This document shows, piece after piece, positions 7,881 through 16,439 of a DNA stretch of 31,957 bases. Positions within the stretch are counted from its first letter, which is position 1. Each line of letters begins with the position of its first letter. Position numbers and translations under genes: made by a program. The stretch lies in the NCBI GenBank assembly GCA_900547765.1, contig URIA01000025.1, forward strand, positions 1 through 31,957, written 5' to 3'. Below the pieces are notes generated by a model, which saw only the letters and a program-made list of their open reading frames with translations, was not told the DNA's origin and did no database searches. Source of the stretch: an uncultured Collinsella sp. GTDB lineage: Bacteria; Actinomycetota; Coriobacteriia; Coriobacteriales; Coriobacteriaceae.

Positions 7881-8888
7881 CTAGTCAGTGAGTCCGTAGA
7901 ACTCTTGAGAAGGGACGCGGTCGGTAAGAATCTCGAGCGCCCTATCCAAAGTAACACCGTTGTAGAGCGTTTGCTCCACGACAAAGGTGAGCGGAATGTC
8001 TACGCCCAGTGAACGGGCAAGTTCGCTGACGCTGCGGGCCGCGACGGCGCCCTCGACAACCATATGCGTGCGCTTCTGGTACTCGTCGAGCGACACGCCG
8101 TGGGCAAACTCGTAGCCAAAAGTGCGGTTACGCGAATGCTCCGAGGTACAGGTGGCAATGAGGTCGCCCATGCCGGCAAGCCCCATGCAGGTCATAGCTT
8201 GACCGCCGCGGGCGTGCACCAGACGGCTGATCTCTGCCAGGCCGCGTGTCATGATAAGGGCGAGCGTGTTGTCGCCCGCACCGGTGCCGGCGGAGATACC
8301 GCACACGATGGCGATTACGTTTTTCATGGCGCCGCAGACCTCGACACCGGTCATGTCCTGCGACAGGTAGATGCGGAAGGCCGTTGACAGAAGCAGGGCC
8401 TTAAAGGTCTCCCCTATCTGTGGATCTTCGCTGGCGACGACGGCGGCAGAAAGACCTCCGTGGCAGATTTCCTCGGCATGGTTGGGGCCAGAAAGAGCCG
8501 CGACACGTGCCTCGTTGCCGATCTCGCTGGCGATGACCTCGCTCATGAGCAGGCCGGACTCGGGCTCAATGCCCTTGGTGAGGCAGAGCACCGGGGTATC
8601 GGCGGCGATAAAGGGCGCGGCCTGGTGGCACACGCTGCGAAGGTGCGTCGAAGGAACGGCGAAGATGATGGCCTCGGCGCCGTCGAGCGCCTGTACCAGG
8701 TCCGTGGTGGCGACGACGTTGCCGGGCAGCTCGTAGCTCATCAAATACCGGGGGTTGCGGTGCTCGCCATTGATGCCGGCGGCCGTCTGCTCGCTGTGGG
8801 CCCACATGGTCACGCGCTCGGCTCGCGCGGCGGCAAGGCCGGCGACGGCGGTTCCCCAGGAGCCAGAGCCAATTAGCGCAACATTCAT
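7881..8888 (-). CDS. gpsA: Glycerol-3-phosphate dehydrogenase [NAD(P)+]
   Basis: GpsA reduces dihydroxyacetone phosphate to sn-glycerol 3-phosphate, the backbone for membrane lipids. It is 335 residues long. The Rossmann motif GSGSWGTA is at residues 7-14. The family's LTKGIEP segment, LSGPNHAEEI, the catalytic lysine in CGAMKNVIAI and GLAGMGDLIATC are all present. Its product is the substrate of PlsY, encoded 9 bases upstream in the same operon; plsC is five genes further upstream. The phosphatidic acid pathway is therefore largely clustered here. Confidence 0.97.
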   Translation of the reverse strand: MNVALIGSGSWGTAVAGLAAARAERVTMWAHSEQTAAGINGEHRNPRYLMSYELPGNVVATTDLVQALDGAEAIIFAVPSTHLRSVCHQAAPFIAADTPVLCLTKGIEPESGLLMSEVIASEIGNEARVAALSGPNHAEEICHGGLSAAVVASEDPQIGETFKALLLSTAFRIYLSQDMTGVEVCGAMKNVIAIVCGISAGTGAGDNTLALIMTRGLAEISRLVHARGGQAMTCMGLAGMGDLIATCTSEHSRNRTFGYEFAHGVSLDEYQKRTHMVVEGAVAARSVSELARSLGVDIPLTFVVEQTLYNGVTLDRALEILTDRVPSQEFYGLTD

Positions 8889-8897
8889 GACTCTCTC

Positions 8898-9581
8898 CTA
8901 CTTATCGTCGGGCTCGGTGACGCGCTTGGTAAACGAGAGCTTGGACTCCTTACCGGTCATGAGCTTTTTGATGTTCGCGCGATGGGCCCACACCACGGTG
9001 ATGCCGATCATCGCCATGCAGAACTTGAGGCCCAGGCTGCTGTACGGAAAGACCGCGCAAGCAGCGATGGGAAGGCCGATGGCAGCGGCAAGCGATCCCA
9101 CCGACACATACTTGGTGATGGCGACGGCCACGATAAACATGCCCAGCAGCGACAGGCCAATAGGCCAGTACCAGGCGAGGATGACACCCAGACCAACTGC
9201 GATACCCTTGCCGCCGTGGAAGTTGAGATAGGGCGAGAAGATATGGCCCCACACTGCCGCCAGGCAGATGACGCCGAGCATCCAGTCGCCGGCGGCACCG
9301 GGAGCCATGATGCTCACGGGGAAGCCATAGCCCACGCTCGCGATGAACGGACGCGCGATAAGGACGCAGATGGCGCCCTTCAGGCAGTCGAGCAGCAGCG
9401 TGAGCGCCGCGACCTTGGGGCCGGCCACACGCAGGGCGTTGGTGGTGCCGATGTTGCCGGAGCCCGCCTTGCGAATGTCGGTGTGGTTGAACACGCGGCC
9501 CAGGATCAGGCCAAACGGAATCGCCCCGATAAAGAACGAGACCACGGCGCAGATGGCGGTCAGCAGAATCGGATTATGCAT
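8898..9581 (-). CDS. plsY: Acyl-phosphate:glycerol-3-phosphate acyltransferase
   Basis: PlsY is the membrane enzyme that transfers an acyl group from acyl-phosphate to glycerol 3-phosphate. The sequence is strongly hydrophobic with several transmembrane helices and the three loop motifs: GSGNIGTTNALR, then GHIFSPYLNFHGGKGIAVG, and a late AHRANIKKL. The start at 9581 (MHNPILL) is set by AAGGAG just upstream and gives 227 residues. It overlaps the last 8 bases of der, implying translational coupling. An in-frame start at 9629 would add 16 hydrophilic residues inside der and lacks support. Confidence 0.95.
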   Translation of the reverse strand: MHNPILLTAICAVVSFFIGAIPFGLILGRVFNHTDIRKAGSGNIGTTNALRVAGPKVAALTLLLDCLKGAICVLIARPFIASVGYGFPVSIMAPGAAGDWMLGVICLAAVWGHIFSPYLNFHGGKGIAVGLGVILAWYWPIGLSLLGMFIVAVAITKYVSVGSLAAAIGLPIAACAVFPYSSLGLKFCMAMIGITVVWAHRANIKKLMTGKESKLSFTKRVTEPDDK

Positions 9582-10908
9582 CCTTTTGCTCCTTCTTCCT
9601 AAAGAAGAGTCGAATGGGCGTGCCGGCAAAGTCGAAGGTCGAGCGCATGCGGTTCTCCACGTAGCGCTGATAGGTGTCGTTGACCAGATCGCTGTGGTTG
9701 ACGAAGAACGTGAACGTCGGCGGGTTGACGCCCGTCTGGGTCACGTAGTGCATGCGCAGGCGGCGCTTGCCGTCCACCACGGTATGACCGAACTCGCGCA
9801 GGTCGGTGAGGAACGTGTTGAGGCGCGAGGTGCTGATCTTTTGCGAGCGCGTCTTCTCGGCGGCGTCTACCATTGCCCAGATCTTCTCGACGCTGCGGCC
9901 GGTCAGGGCAGAGATGCGCAGGTACTGGGCCCAGGGAGCCATAACGCCCAGACGGCGGTCGATGGTCTCCATGCAGGCCTCGCGCTTACGGTCGTCGTCG
10001 AGCAGATCCCACTTGTTGAGCAGCACCACGATGGCGCAGCCGCGCTCGATGGCAAGACCCATGACCTTCTGGTCCTGCTCAGTGACGCCCACGGAGGCAT
10101 CGACGACGAGCAGCGCCACGTCGGCGCGGTCGATGGCACGCAGGCCGCGGACCATGGAGTAGTACTCGATGTTCTCGTACACAGTGCTCTTCTTGCGGAT
10201 GCCCGCGGTATCGACCATGCGGTAGTGCTTACCGTTGCGCTCCACGACGGTGTCGATGGCGTCGCGCGTCGTGCCGGCAATGTTGGACACGATAGAGCGG
10301 TCGGCGCCCAGGATGCGGTTGAACAGCGAAGACTTACCGGCGTTGGGGCGGCCGATGATGGCCACGTTCAGCGCATCAGGGAACTCATCGGCGACCTCGT
10401 CCTCCTCCTCGGGCAGCAGGGCCACGATGTCGTCGAGCAGGTCGCCCGTACCGTGGCCATGCAGGGCCGAGAGCGGCGTGGGCTCGCCGATGCCGAGCGA
10501 ATAGAACTCCCAGATGCTGTCGTTTTCGCGATCGGGGTTGTCGAGCTTGTTCACCAGCAGAAAGACCGGCTTGTCGCAGCGCTTGAGCATGCGGGCGACC
10601 GACTCGTCCTCCTCGGTGACGCCGGTGCGGCCATCGACCACAAACAGGATGACGGCGGCTTCCTCGGCGGCGGCGAGCGCCTGGTCGCGGATGGACGTGG
10701 CAAAGACGTCGTCGCTCTTGAGCGGCTCGATACCGCCCGTGTCGACGATGGTGAACTCGCGGCCGTTCCAGTCGGCCGTGTGATACGAGCGGTCGCGCGT
10801 GACGCCGCGGGACTCATGGACGATGGCGTCCGAGGTCTGGGCCAGGCGGTTGACGAGCGTGGACTTGCCCACGTTGGGGCGTCCGACGACGGCGACGATA
10901 GGTTTCAT
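9574..10908 (-). CDS. der: Ribosome biogenesis GTPase Der (EngA)
   Basis: Der is the double GTPase needed for 50S subunit assembly. The 444 residues contain two G domains followed by a KH-like C-terminal domain. The first has GRPNVGKS (9-16), DTGG and NKLD. The second has GRPNAGKS (near 185), DTAGIRKK and NKWD. The C-terminal domain carries a KRRLRMHYVTQTG-type segment. The start MKPIVAVVG at 10908 has AAAGGAG 6 bases upstream. The frame is open another 57 codons upstream, but those lie partly over the end of the DUF512 gene and are not protein-like. Confidence 0.97.
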   Translation of the reverse strand: MKPIVAVVGRPNVGKSTLVNRLAQTSDAIVHESRGVTRDRSYHTADWNGREFTIVDTGGIEPLKSDDVFATSIRDQALAAAEEAAVILFVVDGRTGVTEEDESVARMLKRCDKPVFLLVNKLDNPDRENDSIWEFYSLGIGEPTPLSALHGHGTGDLLDDIVALLPEEEDEVADEFPDALNVAIIGRPNAGKSSLFNRILGADRSIVSNIAGTTRDAIDTVVERNGKHYRMVDTAGIRKKSTVYENIEYYSMVRGLRAIDRADVALLVVDASVGVTEQDQKVMGLAIERGCAIVVLLNKWDLLDDDRKREACMETIDRRLGVMAPWAQYLRISALTGRSVEKIWAMVDAAEKTRSQKISTSRLNTFLTDLREFGHTVVDGKRRLRMHYVTQTGVNPPTFTFFVNHSDLVNDTYQRYVENRMRSTFDFAGTPIRLFFRKKEQKDA

Positions 10909-10918
10909 CTGCACTCCT

Positions 10919-12361
10919 TTAATGGGTAGGGTCAGTGGAAATGTTAGAGTCCGCGGGCACAATGCCAAGGATGTGCTCCAGGGTATCGAGCAGCTCATGC
11001 GGCATGGTCGACACCACATGAACCTCGGCGCCGCGACTGGTAAGGCTTGCGAGTAAATCGTCACGATGATACTCGTCAAGCGTCATGCCGTCAGCGTTGA
11101 ACATGAGCTTAGGCACAAAGAGCATAACCCCCGACAGGTCTTGGGGCAGCTGCTCCAGAATGTCACACGCGACGATGAGGCCGGTCACGTCCACGTTGCC
11201 GCCAAAGTAGCGGTTCTTTATGGCCGTGACAGTGCCGGCGAGTCCCCGGGGCGACTCCACAAAGCGGGCCACCGTGTCGCGTGCGCTGGCGCCCGAGAGA
11301 CACAGAAGCCGCTGGTTGCGGGCGGCGACGGCCTCGCGGACGCGGGCCAGACGCTCGGCGTCGGTAGCCAGCACGTCGTCGGTCTCGTCCAGATACGAGC
11401 GGATCATGCCAATGCCGTCGTAGTACTGCGGGTACCCGTCGTAAAAGTCTGCCTCGGGAGGATCGATGCCGGCGTCCAGATAGAACTCGTCGCTCATCTG
11501 GAAGGTGTGGCGGCCAAAGCGTTCGTAGGCACGATCCTGGTAGGGACGGATCATGGCAATGGTCTCGCGCGCTAGCTCGGGCTTGTCGCTGTAGGACCAG
11601 CTAAAACGGTTCTGATGCTTGGTAAAACCGAGCGGCACAATGCCCAGGCTTGTGATTTGCTCGTGCTCCTCGCAAAAGCGCAGGGTCTTTTCCAGCTCTT
11701 CGCCGTCGTTCATGCCAGGGCACAGTACGATCTGGGCGTGGATCTCGATGCCGGCGGCCATGATGGCCTCGAGTACGTCCATGCCGCGCTGGGCGTTGCG
11801 GCCCATCATACGACGGCGGACGTCGGGGCTCACGGCATGGACCGACACGTTCATGGGGCTCATGTTGCGGGCGATGACGTTTTGCACGTCCTCGTCGGTG
11901 AGGTTCGTGAGCGTGACGAAGTTGCCCTGCAAAAAGCTCAGGCGGTAGTCGTCGTCGCGAATATAGAGCGTTGAGCGGCCGCCCTTGGGCAGCATGGTCA
12001 TAAAGCAGAACACGCAGGCGTTTACGCAGGTACGCATGCCATCGAAGATAGGGCCATCGAACTCAAGGCCCCAGTCCTCTCCCGGGAAGCGGTCGAGCTC
12101 GACGGAGGTGACGGTGTTGTCGCGCGGATCGAAAACCTCCAGGTCGACGGTATCATCGTCGGCCTCCCAGAGCCACACGATCATATCGGTCAGCTGCTCA
12201 CCGTTGACCGTGAGCACGCGCATGCCCGGCTCGATACCCACATCCCACGCGGGCGATTCGGGACGCACGTTCTTTACGAGCGCGCCCTCACCCGGCTCGG
12301 GGTCGCGGCTGCGCCCGTAATCGGCCACCTCGGCGGCGTATGCGGGTACGGTCTGGTCCAT
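10919..12361 (-). CDS. PDZ-like / radical-SAM DUF512 family protein
   Basis: The 480-residue product starts with a PDZ-like domain (ALVKNVRPESPAWDVGIEPGMRVLTVNG). A radical-SAM-type core with the cysteine motif CVNACVFC (C-x3-C-x2-C) follows, and then the DUF512 domain. This layout is found next to der in many Gram-positive bacteria and cyanobacteria. Such proteins are thought to bind a [4Fe-4S] cluster and S-adenosylmethionine, but the substrate is not known. The start at 12361 lies 2 bases after the ispH stop codon; upstream in-frame codons overlap ispH and are dismissed. Its conserved place between ispH and der suggests a core role, possibly in ribosome or RNA modification. That role is inference. 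Confidence 0.88.
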   Translation of the reverse strand: MDQTVPAYAAEVADYGRSRDPEPGEGALVKNVRPESPAWDVGIEPGMRVLTVNGEQLTDMIVWLWEADDDTVDLEVFDPRDNTVTSVELDRFPGEDWGLEFDGPIFDGMRTCVNACVFCFMTMLPKGGRSTLYIRDDDYRLSFLQGNFVTLTNLTDEDVQNVIARNMSPMNVSVHAVSPDVRRRMMGRNAQRGMDVLEAIMAAGIEIHAQIVLCPGMNDGEELEKTLRFCEEHEQITSLGIVPLGFTKHQNRFSWSYSDKPELARETIAMIRPYQDRAYERFGRHTFQMSDEFYLDAGIDPPEADFYDGYPQYYDGIGMIRSYLDETDDVLATDAERLARVREAVAARNQRLLCLSGASARDTVARFVESPRGLAGTVTAIKNRYFGGNVDVTGLIVACDILEQLPQDLSGVMLFVPKLMFNADGMTLDEYHRDDLLASLTSRGAEVHVVSTMPHELLDTLEHILGIVPADSNISTDPTH

Positions 12362-12363
12362 GA

Positions 12364-13263
12364 TTAGTGGTAAAGCTCCTTGATGCGAGCGACGGCTCGT
12401 TCGATGTGTTCTTGCGGGGTGGAGGCTCCGGCGGTGATGCCGATGTGGTGGGCGTCGGTAAACCACGCGGCCTGGAGCTCGGAAGCTTCCTCGATGTGAT
12501 GCGTGCGCTCGCAGGCGTCTGCGCAAATCTGCGCCAGGCGGCGGGTGTTGCCCGAGTTTTTGCCGCCCACGACTACCATGCAGTCGCAGCGGTTGGCAAG
12601 TGTGGCTGCTGCCTGTTGACGCTCACTCGTGGCGGCGCAGATGGTGTTGATCACGCGCAGCTCCCGCACACGCGGGGTGATGGCTGCCACGACCTCGGCG
12701 AGGTTCTGCGCGGTCTGGGTGGTCTGCACGACGAGGCCTACCTTGCCCTTGAACGGCAGCGCGTCCGCATCAGCGGCGCAACTCACGACCTGCGCATCGT
12801 CGCCGGCGTGACCCAGAATGCCCTCGACCTCGGGATGCCCCGGCTCACCCACGACCACCACGTGGTAGCCCTCGCGCACCAGGCGCTCGGCTGCCACGTG
12901 AACCTTCTTGACGTAAGGGCAGGTGGCGTCGATGACGTTAAGGCCACGCTCGCGAGCGGCATCGATGACCTGCGGCACCACACCGTGGGCGCGGATGATT
13001 ACGGTGCCGGTTGCGGCATTATCCAGGTTCTCGGCCAAGCCAACGCCTGCCTCAGCGAGCTCGCGTACCACGATGGGGTTATGAATGAGCGGACCCAAGG
13101 TATGGACCTGAGTGCTCTCCCCTGCCTGCGGGGCGGCGGCCAGCGCCATATCGAGCGCACGCTGTACGCCGTAGCAAGTGCCGGCGTGGGCGGCGATCTC
13201 GATGGTAGGCGCGATTGCCTGGTCGGACGCAGTCGCGGCGGTGTTCGTCACGTTCTCGCTCAT
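12364..13263 (-). CDS. ispH: 4-hydroxy-3-methylbut-2-enyl diphosphate reductase
   Basis: IspH is the last enzyme of the MEP isoprenoid pathway, making IPP and DMAPP with a [4Fe-4S] cluster. All three cluster cysteines are visible: C30 (HAGTCYGV), C115 (DATCPYVKK) and C209 (INTICAATSERQ). The substrate-binding histidines of LIHNP, RAHGV and EPGHPE are also present, as are GGKNSGNTRRL and GASTPQEHI. The start MSENV at 13263 gives 299 residues and is 2 bases from the plsC stop codon. The first 20 residues are a variable Ala/Thr-rich leader. Confidence 0.97.
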   Translation of the reverse strand: MSENVTNTAATASDQAIAPTIEIAAHAGTCYGVQRALDMALAAAPQAGESTQVHTLGPLIHNPIVVRELAEAGVGLAENLDNAATGTVIIRAHGVVPQVIDAARERGLNVIDATCPYVKKVHVAAERLVREGYHVVVVGEPGHPEVEGILGHAGDDAQVVSCAADADALPFKGKVGLVVQTTQTAQNLAEVVAAITPRVRELRVINTICAATSERQQAAATLANRCDCMVVVGGKNSGNTRRLAQICADACERTHHIEEASELQAAWFTDAHHIGITAGASTPQEHIERAVARIKELYH

Positions 13264-13265
13264 GG

Positions 13266-13994
13266 CTAGAACCTGCCCGGATGCTCGGCGCACAGATTGT
13301 CTCGCATGGCGTAGACGCGGTTCATGGCCTCGGACTCAAACCATTCCAGGCGCTCCGTGCGCTTAAGCCCGGCCGGTGCGTCGGAAAGCGAGACGGCCTT
13401 GCCGGCGCGGATCCAGCACTTCTTGGGACGCATGATCTTTTTGCCCGCGGGCGTGATGTCGGACCAGCCGCAGATGGCGAGCGGGTTGACGGGCGCCTTG
13501 CCCATCTGGGCGATGAGCGCAAAACCACCGTGGACCTCGGGCTTGATCTCGCGCGAGCGGATGCGCGTGCCCTCGGGGAAGATCAGGACGTCCTCGCCGC
13601 GCTGCAACGCATGCTGGGCGGCGCGCAGGCACTTCATGTCGGCGGTACCGCGCTCGACGGGGATGCCGCCCACGCGGCTAAAGGCCCAGCGCACGATCTT
13701 GGACTTGGCGAACTCGGATTTAAAGATGGGGCGGATGCGGCGGCCGCCAAAGAACAGCGCCGTCTCCACGGCCAAAAGTTCGGCCATCGAGGTGTGGTTG
13801 CAGATGACTACGCTGCCACGGCCTTCTTGGCGCTCAAACAGCAGGTCGGCGTCTTCGACCTTCCAGCGCCACATGAGCTTGGAGAAGGCCCACAGGATCG
13901 CCATGACCACGACGACGGTGCCGCGGATGAGCGCCGGGAACTCGGCGTAGGGGGCGTTGTAATAGTCCTCGGGCGTCTGTTTAAACAGGCGCAT
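13266..13994 (-). CDS. plsC: 1-acyl-sn-glycerol-3-phosphate acyltransferase
   Basis: PlsC adds the second acyl chain to make phosphatidic acid. The 242 residues have an N-terminal membrane-associated helix (about 22-42), then the acyltransferase motifs: ICNHTSMAE (66-72), GGIPVERG, and FPEGTRIRS. The catalytic motif normally reads H-x4-D; here it is H67-x4-E72. The change to Glu is conservative, may be lineage-wide, and does not by itself imply loss of function. The gene sits between cmk (3 bases upstream) and ispH (2 bases downstream), a common clustering. Confidence 0.93.
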   Translation of the reverse strand: MRLFKQTPEDYYNAPYAEFPALIRGTVVVVMAILWAFSKLMWRWKVEDADLLFERQEGRGSVVICNHTSMAELLAVETALFFGGRRIRPIFKSEFAKSKIVRWAFSRVGGIPVERGTADMKCLRAAQHALQRGEDVLIFPEGTRIRSREIKPEVHGGFALIAQMGKAPVNPLAICGWSDITPAGKKIMRPKKCWIRAGKAVSLSDAPAGLKRTERLEWFESEAMNRVYAMRDNLCAEHPGRF

Positions 13995-13997
13995 AGG

Positions 13998-14684
13998 CTA
14001 CCTCCTTTGGTTGATGAGGTCCTCAATGATGCGTACGACCTCGTCGATGGTATGGGCGGTGGAGTCGACGTGCACGGCATCCTCGGCGGGCACGAGCGGT
14101 GCAACCTCGCGGCTGCTGTCGAGCTTGTCGCGCTGCTTGAGGGCGTCGAGGGTCTCGTCGACCTCGGCCTCGAGCTGCTCGGTGGTCAGCGGCTGGGCGT
14201 CGTTTTGGTGGCGCTGCAGCACGCGGCGACGGGCGCGCTCACGCGGGTCAGCGGTCAGGAAGACCTTGACCTGAGCGTTGGGGAACACGACGGTGCCGAT
14301 GTCGCGACCCTCGGCCACAATGTCGCGGTCCTCGGCGGCGCGGCGCTGGTGGATGAGCATGGCGGCGCGCACGCCCGGATAGGCCGAGACCTTGGACACG
14401 TTGGCGTCGACCTGCGGGGTGCGGATGGCGGCCGAGGCGTCCTGGCCATCGATGGTCAGGCGTGTGTCCTCGCCGGTACCGTTGGTAAAGCGGATCTCGA
14501 TTTGCTCGGCGAGGGCGTCGATGGCCGCCTCGTCGTCCAGATCGATGCCGCGGTCGAGCGCGGCAAAGGTGACGGCGCGATACATGGCGCCCGTGTCGAG
14601 CTTGTTAAAGCCCAGCTGGCGGGCGATCTCCTTGGCGATAGTGGACTTGCCGGAACCGGCGGGGCCGTCGATGGCGACGATCAT
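13998..14684 (-). CDS. cmk: Cytidylate kinase
   Basis: Cmk phosphorylates CMP and dCMP for nucleotide recycling. The 228 residues have the P-loop GPAGSGKS (7-14), KLDTGAMYRA, the CMP-binding insert region with ANVSKVSAYPGVR, EGRDIGTVVFPNA and the lid DPRERARRR. All are in place and the length is normal. The reading start (ATG at 14684) is followed directly by the core fold, so no alternative is needed. It begins 66 bases after the pseudouridine synthase gene. Confidence 0.97.
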   Translation of the reverse strand: MIVAIDGPAGSGKSTIAKEIARQLGFNKLDTGAMYRAVTFAALDRGIDLDDEAAIDALAEQIEIRFTNGTGEDTRLTIDGQDASAAIRTPQVDANVSKVSAYPGVRAAMLIHQRRAAEDRDIVAEGRDIGTVVFPNAQVKVFLTADPRERARRRVLQRHQNDAQPLTTEQLEAEVDETLDALKQRDKLDSSREVAPLVPAEDAVHVDSTAHTIDEVVRIIEDLINQRR

Positions 14685-14750
14685 GCAATGCTTCCTTTCG
14701 GTGGTTGACGTGCTGGTATGGGACGCGAGTGCTGGAGCGCGGCGGGTTGC

Positions 14751-15713
14751 CTAGTCCGTGTAGCGCTCGCGGTAGGTGTTGCGCTTGGGCGCGGAGCCGT
14801 GGCTGCCGTGATGGCGCGTGCGGCTCGCGGGGGTGTCCTGGGGCTTTCCGCCGCGCTTGGCGCTGGCCTGCTTGGGCGGGATGCCACCGGCCTTGAGGAT
14901 TTGCACCTCGCGGTCGGTGAGCTCGCGCCACGAGCCCTTGGCCACGTCCTCGAGCTCCAGGCCGGCAAAGTTGCAGCGATGCAGGCGGATCACCGGGTGG
15001 TGGATCTTGCTCAGCATGCGCTTGACCTGGTTCTTGCGGCCCTCGCGGATGATGACCTCGACGGCGGTGGTGCCGGGCTTGACGCCCTGCGGTGCCACGG
15101 CTTCGGCCTCGCGCGCCGTGATTACGCGGCAGATGGCCGGCTGGCACAGACCGTCATCGAGTTCGATGCCGCGACGGAGCGGTTCCAGGTCGCGGTCGGT
15201 CAAGTGGCCGTCTACGAGTGCCTGGTAGGTCTTGTAGACGTGCTTGCTGGGGTGCAGCAGATCCTGCGACAGGTCGCCGTCGGTGGTAAAGAGCAAAAGG
15301 CCTGTGGTGTCGCGGTCCAGGCGGCCCACCGGAAAGAGCCCCGGAAAGCGGTCGCGGGGGACCAGGTCGGCCACGCAAGGGCGCTCCTGCGGGTCGCTCA
15401 TGGTGGTGAGGTAGCCGGTCGGTTTGTAGAGCATCAGGTACACGGCGCCCTGATTGAGCTTGACGGGCATACCGTCGACCTCGATGTGGTCGCGGTCGAC
15501 ATCGACCTTGGTGCCCAGCTCTGTCGCGACCTGGCCGTTGACGGTCACGCGGCCGGCGGTCATCAGGTCCTCGGAACCGCGGCGGCTCGCCACGCCCGCG
15601 CGCGCCAAAAAACGCTGCAGGCGCATGGTGTGCGGGTAGACGGACTGGGCGTCGGTTGCGGGTACTGCGTTGCCCATGGCACGCGTCTCCCCTACTTCGT
15701 TAGTCCTCGTCAT
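14751..15713 (-). CDS. rRNA pseudouridine synthase, RluB/RsuA family
   Basis: The protein has an S4 RNA-binding domain (MRLQRFLARAGVASRR...TVNG) followed by the synthase domain. The catalytic aspartate lies in VGRLDRDTTGLLLF, and EGRKNQVKRM and VIRLHR motifs follow. This fits RluB-type 23S rRNA enzymes. The C-terminal 45 residues are a low-complexity basic tail (Lys, Arg, His, Pro), probably for RNA contact. I place the start at 15713, where GGAGG sits 6-7 bases upstream, giving 320 residues and a 14-base overlap with scpB. ATGs at 15677 and 15626 are later alternatives; the S4 domain itself begins at 15626. A gene order of scpA-scpB-rluB is common in Gram-positive bacteria. Confidence 0.92.
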   Translation of the reverse strand: MTRTNEVGETRAMGNAVPATDAQSVYPHTMRLQRFLARAGVASRRGSEDLMTAGRVTVNGQVATELGTKVDVDRDHIEVDGMPVKLNQGAVYLMLYKPTGYLTTMSDPQERPCVADLVPRDRFPGLFPVGRLDRDTTGLLLFTTDGDLSQDLLHPSKHVYKTYQALVDGHLTDRDLEPLRRGIELDDGLCQPAICRVITAREAEAVAPQGVKPGTTAVEVIIREGRKNQVKRMLSKIHHPVIRLHRCNFAGLELEDVAKGSWRELTDREVQILKAGGIPPKQASAKRGGKPQDTPASRTRHHGSHGSAPKRNTYRERYTD

Positions 15714-16428
15714 GTAAATCCTCCGAGGGGTCGTCGACGACCAGGGTCTCCATGTCCTCGACTGCCTCAACATCTTCAACATCGGTGTCGATCAGTTCGC
15801 GCTCTTCGTCCAGGTCTTCGGCCTGCTCCTCGAGCGTGGACTGAATACTGCGGCCGCTCAGGCGCTCGCGGATAAACTGACGCGACTGCTCGTCGGGGGC
15901 AAACTGCTCCAGATCGGGCAGATCACGGGTGGAGCGCAGGCCGAATTTTTCCAAGAAGGCGTTGGTCGTGCCGTAGATGATGGCTTGACCGCGCTGGGGG
16001 TCGCGGCCGAGCTCACGCACCAGGCCCTTGTCGACGAGTGACGCGATGACGCCGTCGGAATTGACGCCACGGATGCCCTTGACCACCTCGCGCGTCACAG
16101 GCTGGTGGTATGCGATGACGGCCAGGGTTTCGAGCGCCGCTTGCGACAGCTTTTGCGTGTCCCAGCTCAGCACGTAGGCCTCGACCACGTCGTGGTAGGC
16201 GGGGTGCGTAAACAAGCGCCAGCCGCCGGCGACCTCGCGCAGCTGAAAGCCGCGGTTGGCCTCCTCGTACTCAACCTTGAGCTCGGCGAGCAGCGACGCG
16301 CATTCGCCCGGGGCGATATCCAACGCACCTGCCAGCGCGGGTGCGCTCACGGGGTCGCTCGACACCAGCAGCAGCGCCTCGAGGGCGCCTTTGAGGCTGT
16401 TAGCCTCCAGCGTGGAAAGGGTTGACAT
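15700..16428 (-). CDS. scpB: Segregation and condensation protein B
   Basis: ScpB is the winged-helix KITE partner of the SMC-ScpA condensin complex. The core (about residues 8-175) shows GALEALLLVSSDPVS, the SQAALETLAVIAYHQPVTR motif, IRGVNSDGVIASLVDKGLV and YGTTNAFLEKFGL, all typical. The last 65 residues are a very acidic Glu/Asp tail, longer than in many ScpB proteins. Its end overlaps the start of the pseudouridine synthase gene, and scpA lies 11 bases upstream. The smc gene itself is not in the window. Confidence 0.96.
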   Translation of the reverse strand: MSTLSTLEANSLKGALEALLLVSSDPVSAPALAGALDIAPGECASLLAELKVEYEEANRGFQLREVAGGWRLFTHPAYHDVVEAYVLSWDTQKLSQAALETLAVIAYHQPVTREVVKGIRGVNSDGVIASLVDKGLVRELGRDPQRGQAIIYGTTNAFLEKFGLRSTRDLPDLEQFAPDEQSRQFIRERLSGRSIQSTLEEQAEDLDEERELIDTDVEDVEAVEDMETLVVDDPSEDLHDED

Positions 16429-16439
16429 GGTTGCGGCTC

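Noticed and set aside
6624..8012. 462-codon plus-strand frame opposite the desulfurase, rpe and gpsA genes
   Set aside because: It crosses three well-defined minus-strand genes, has repetitive Val/Gly/Asp/His composition and shows no family motif.
9343..10929. 528-codon plus-strand frame opposite der and plsY
   Set aside because: Shadow frame created by codon bias. The opposite strand encodes Der and PlsY with all motifs intact.
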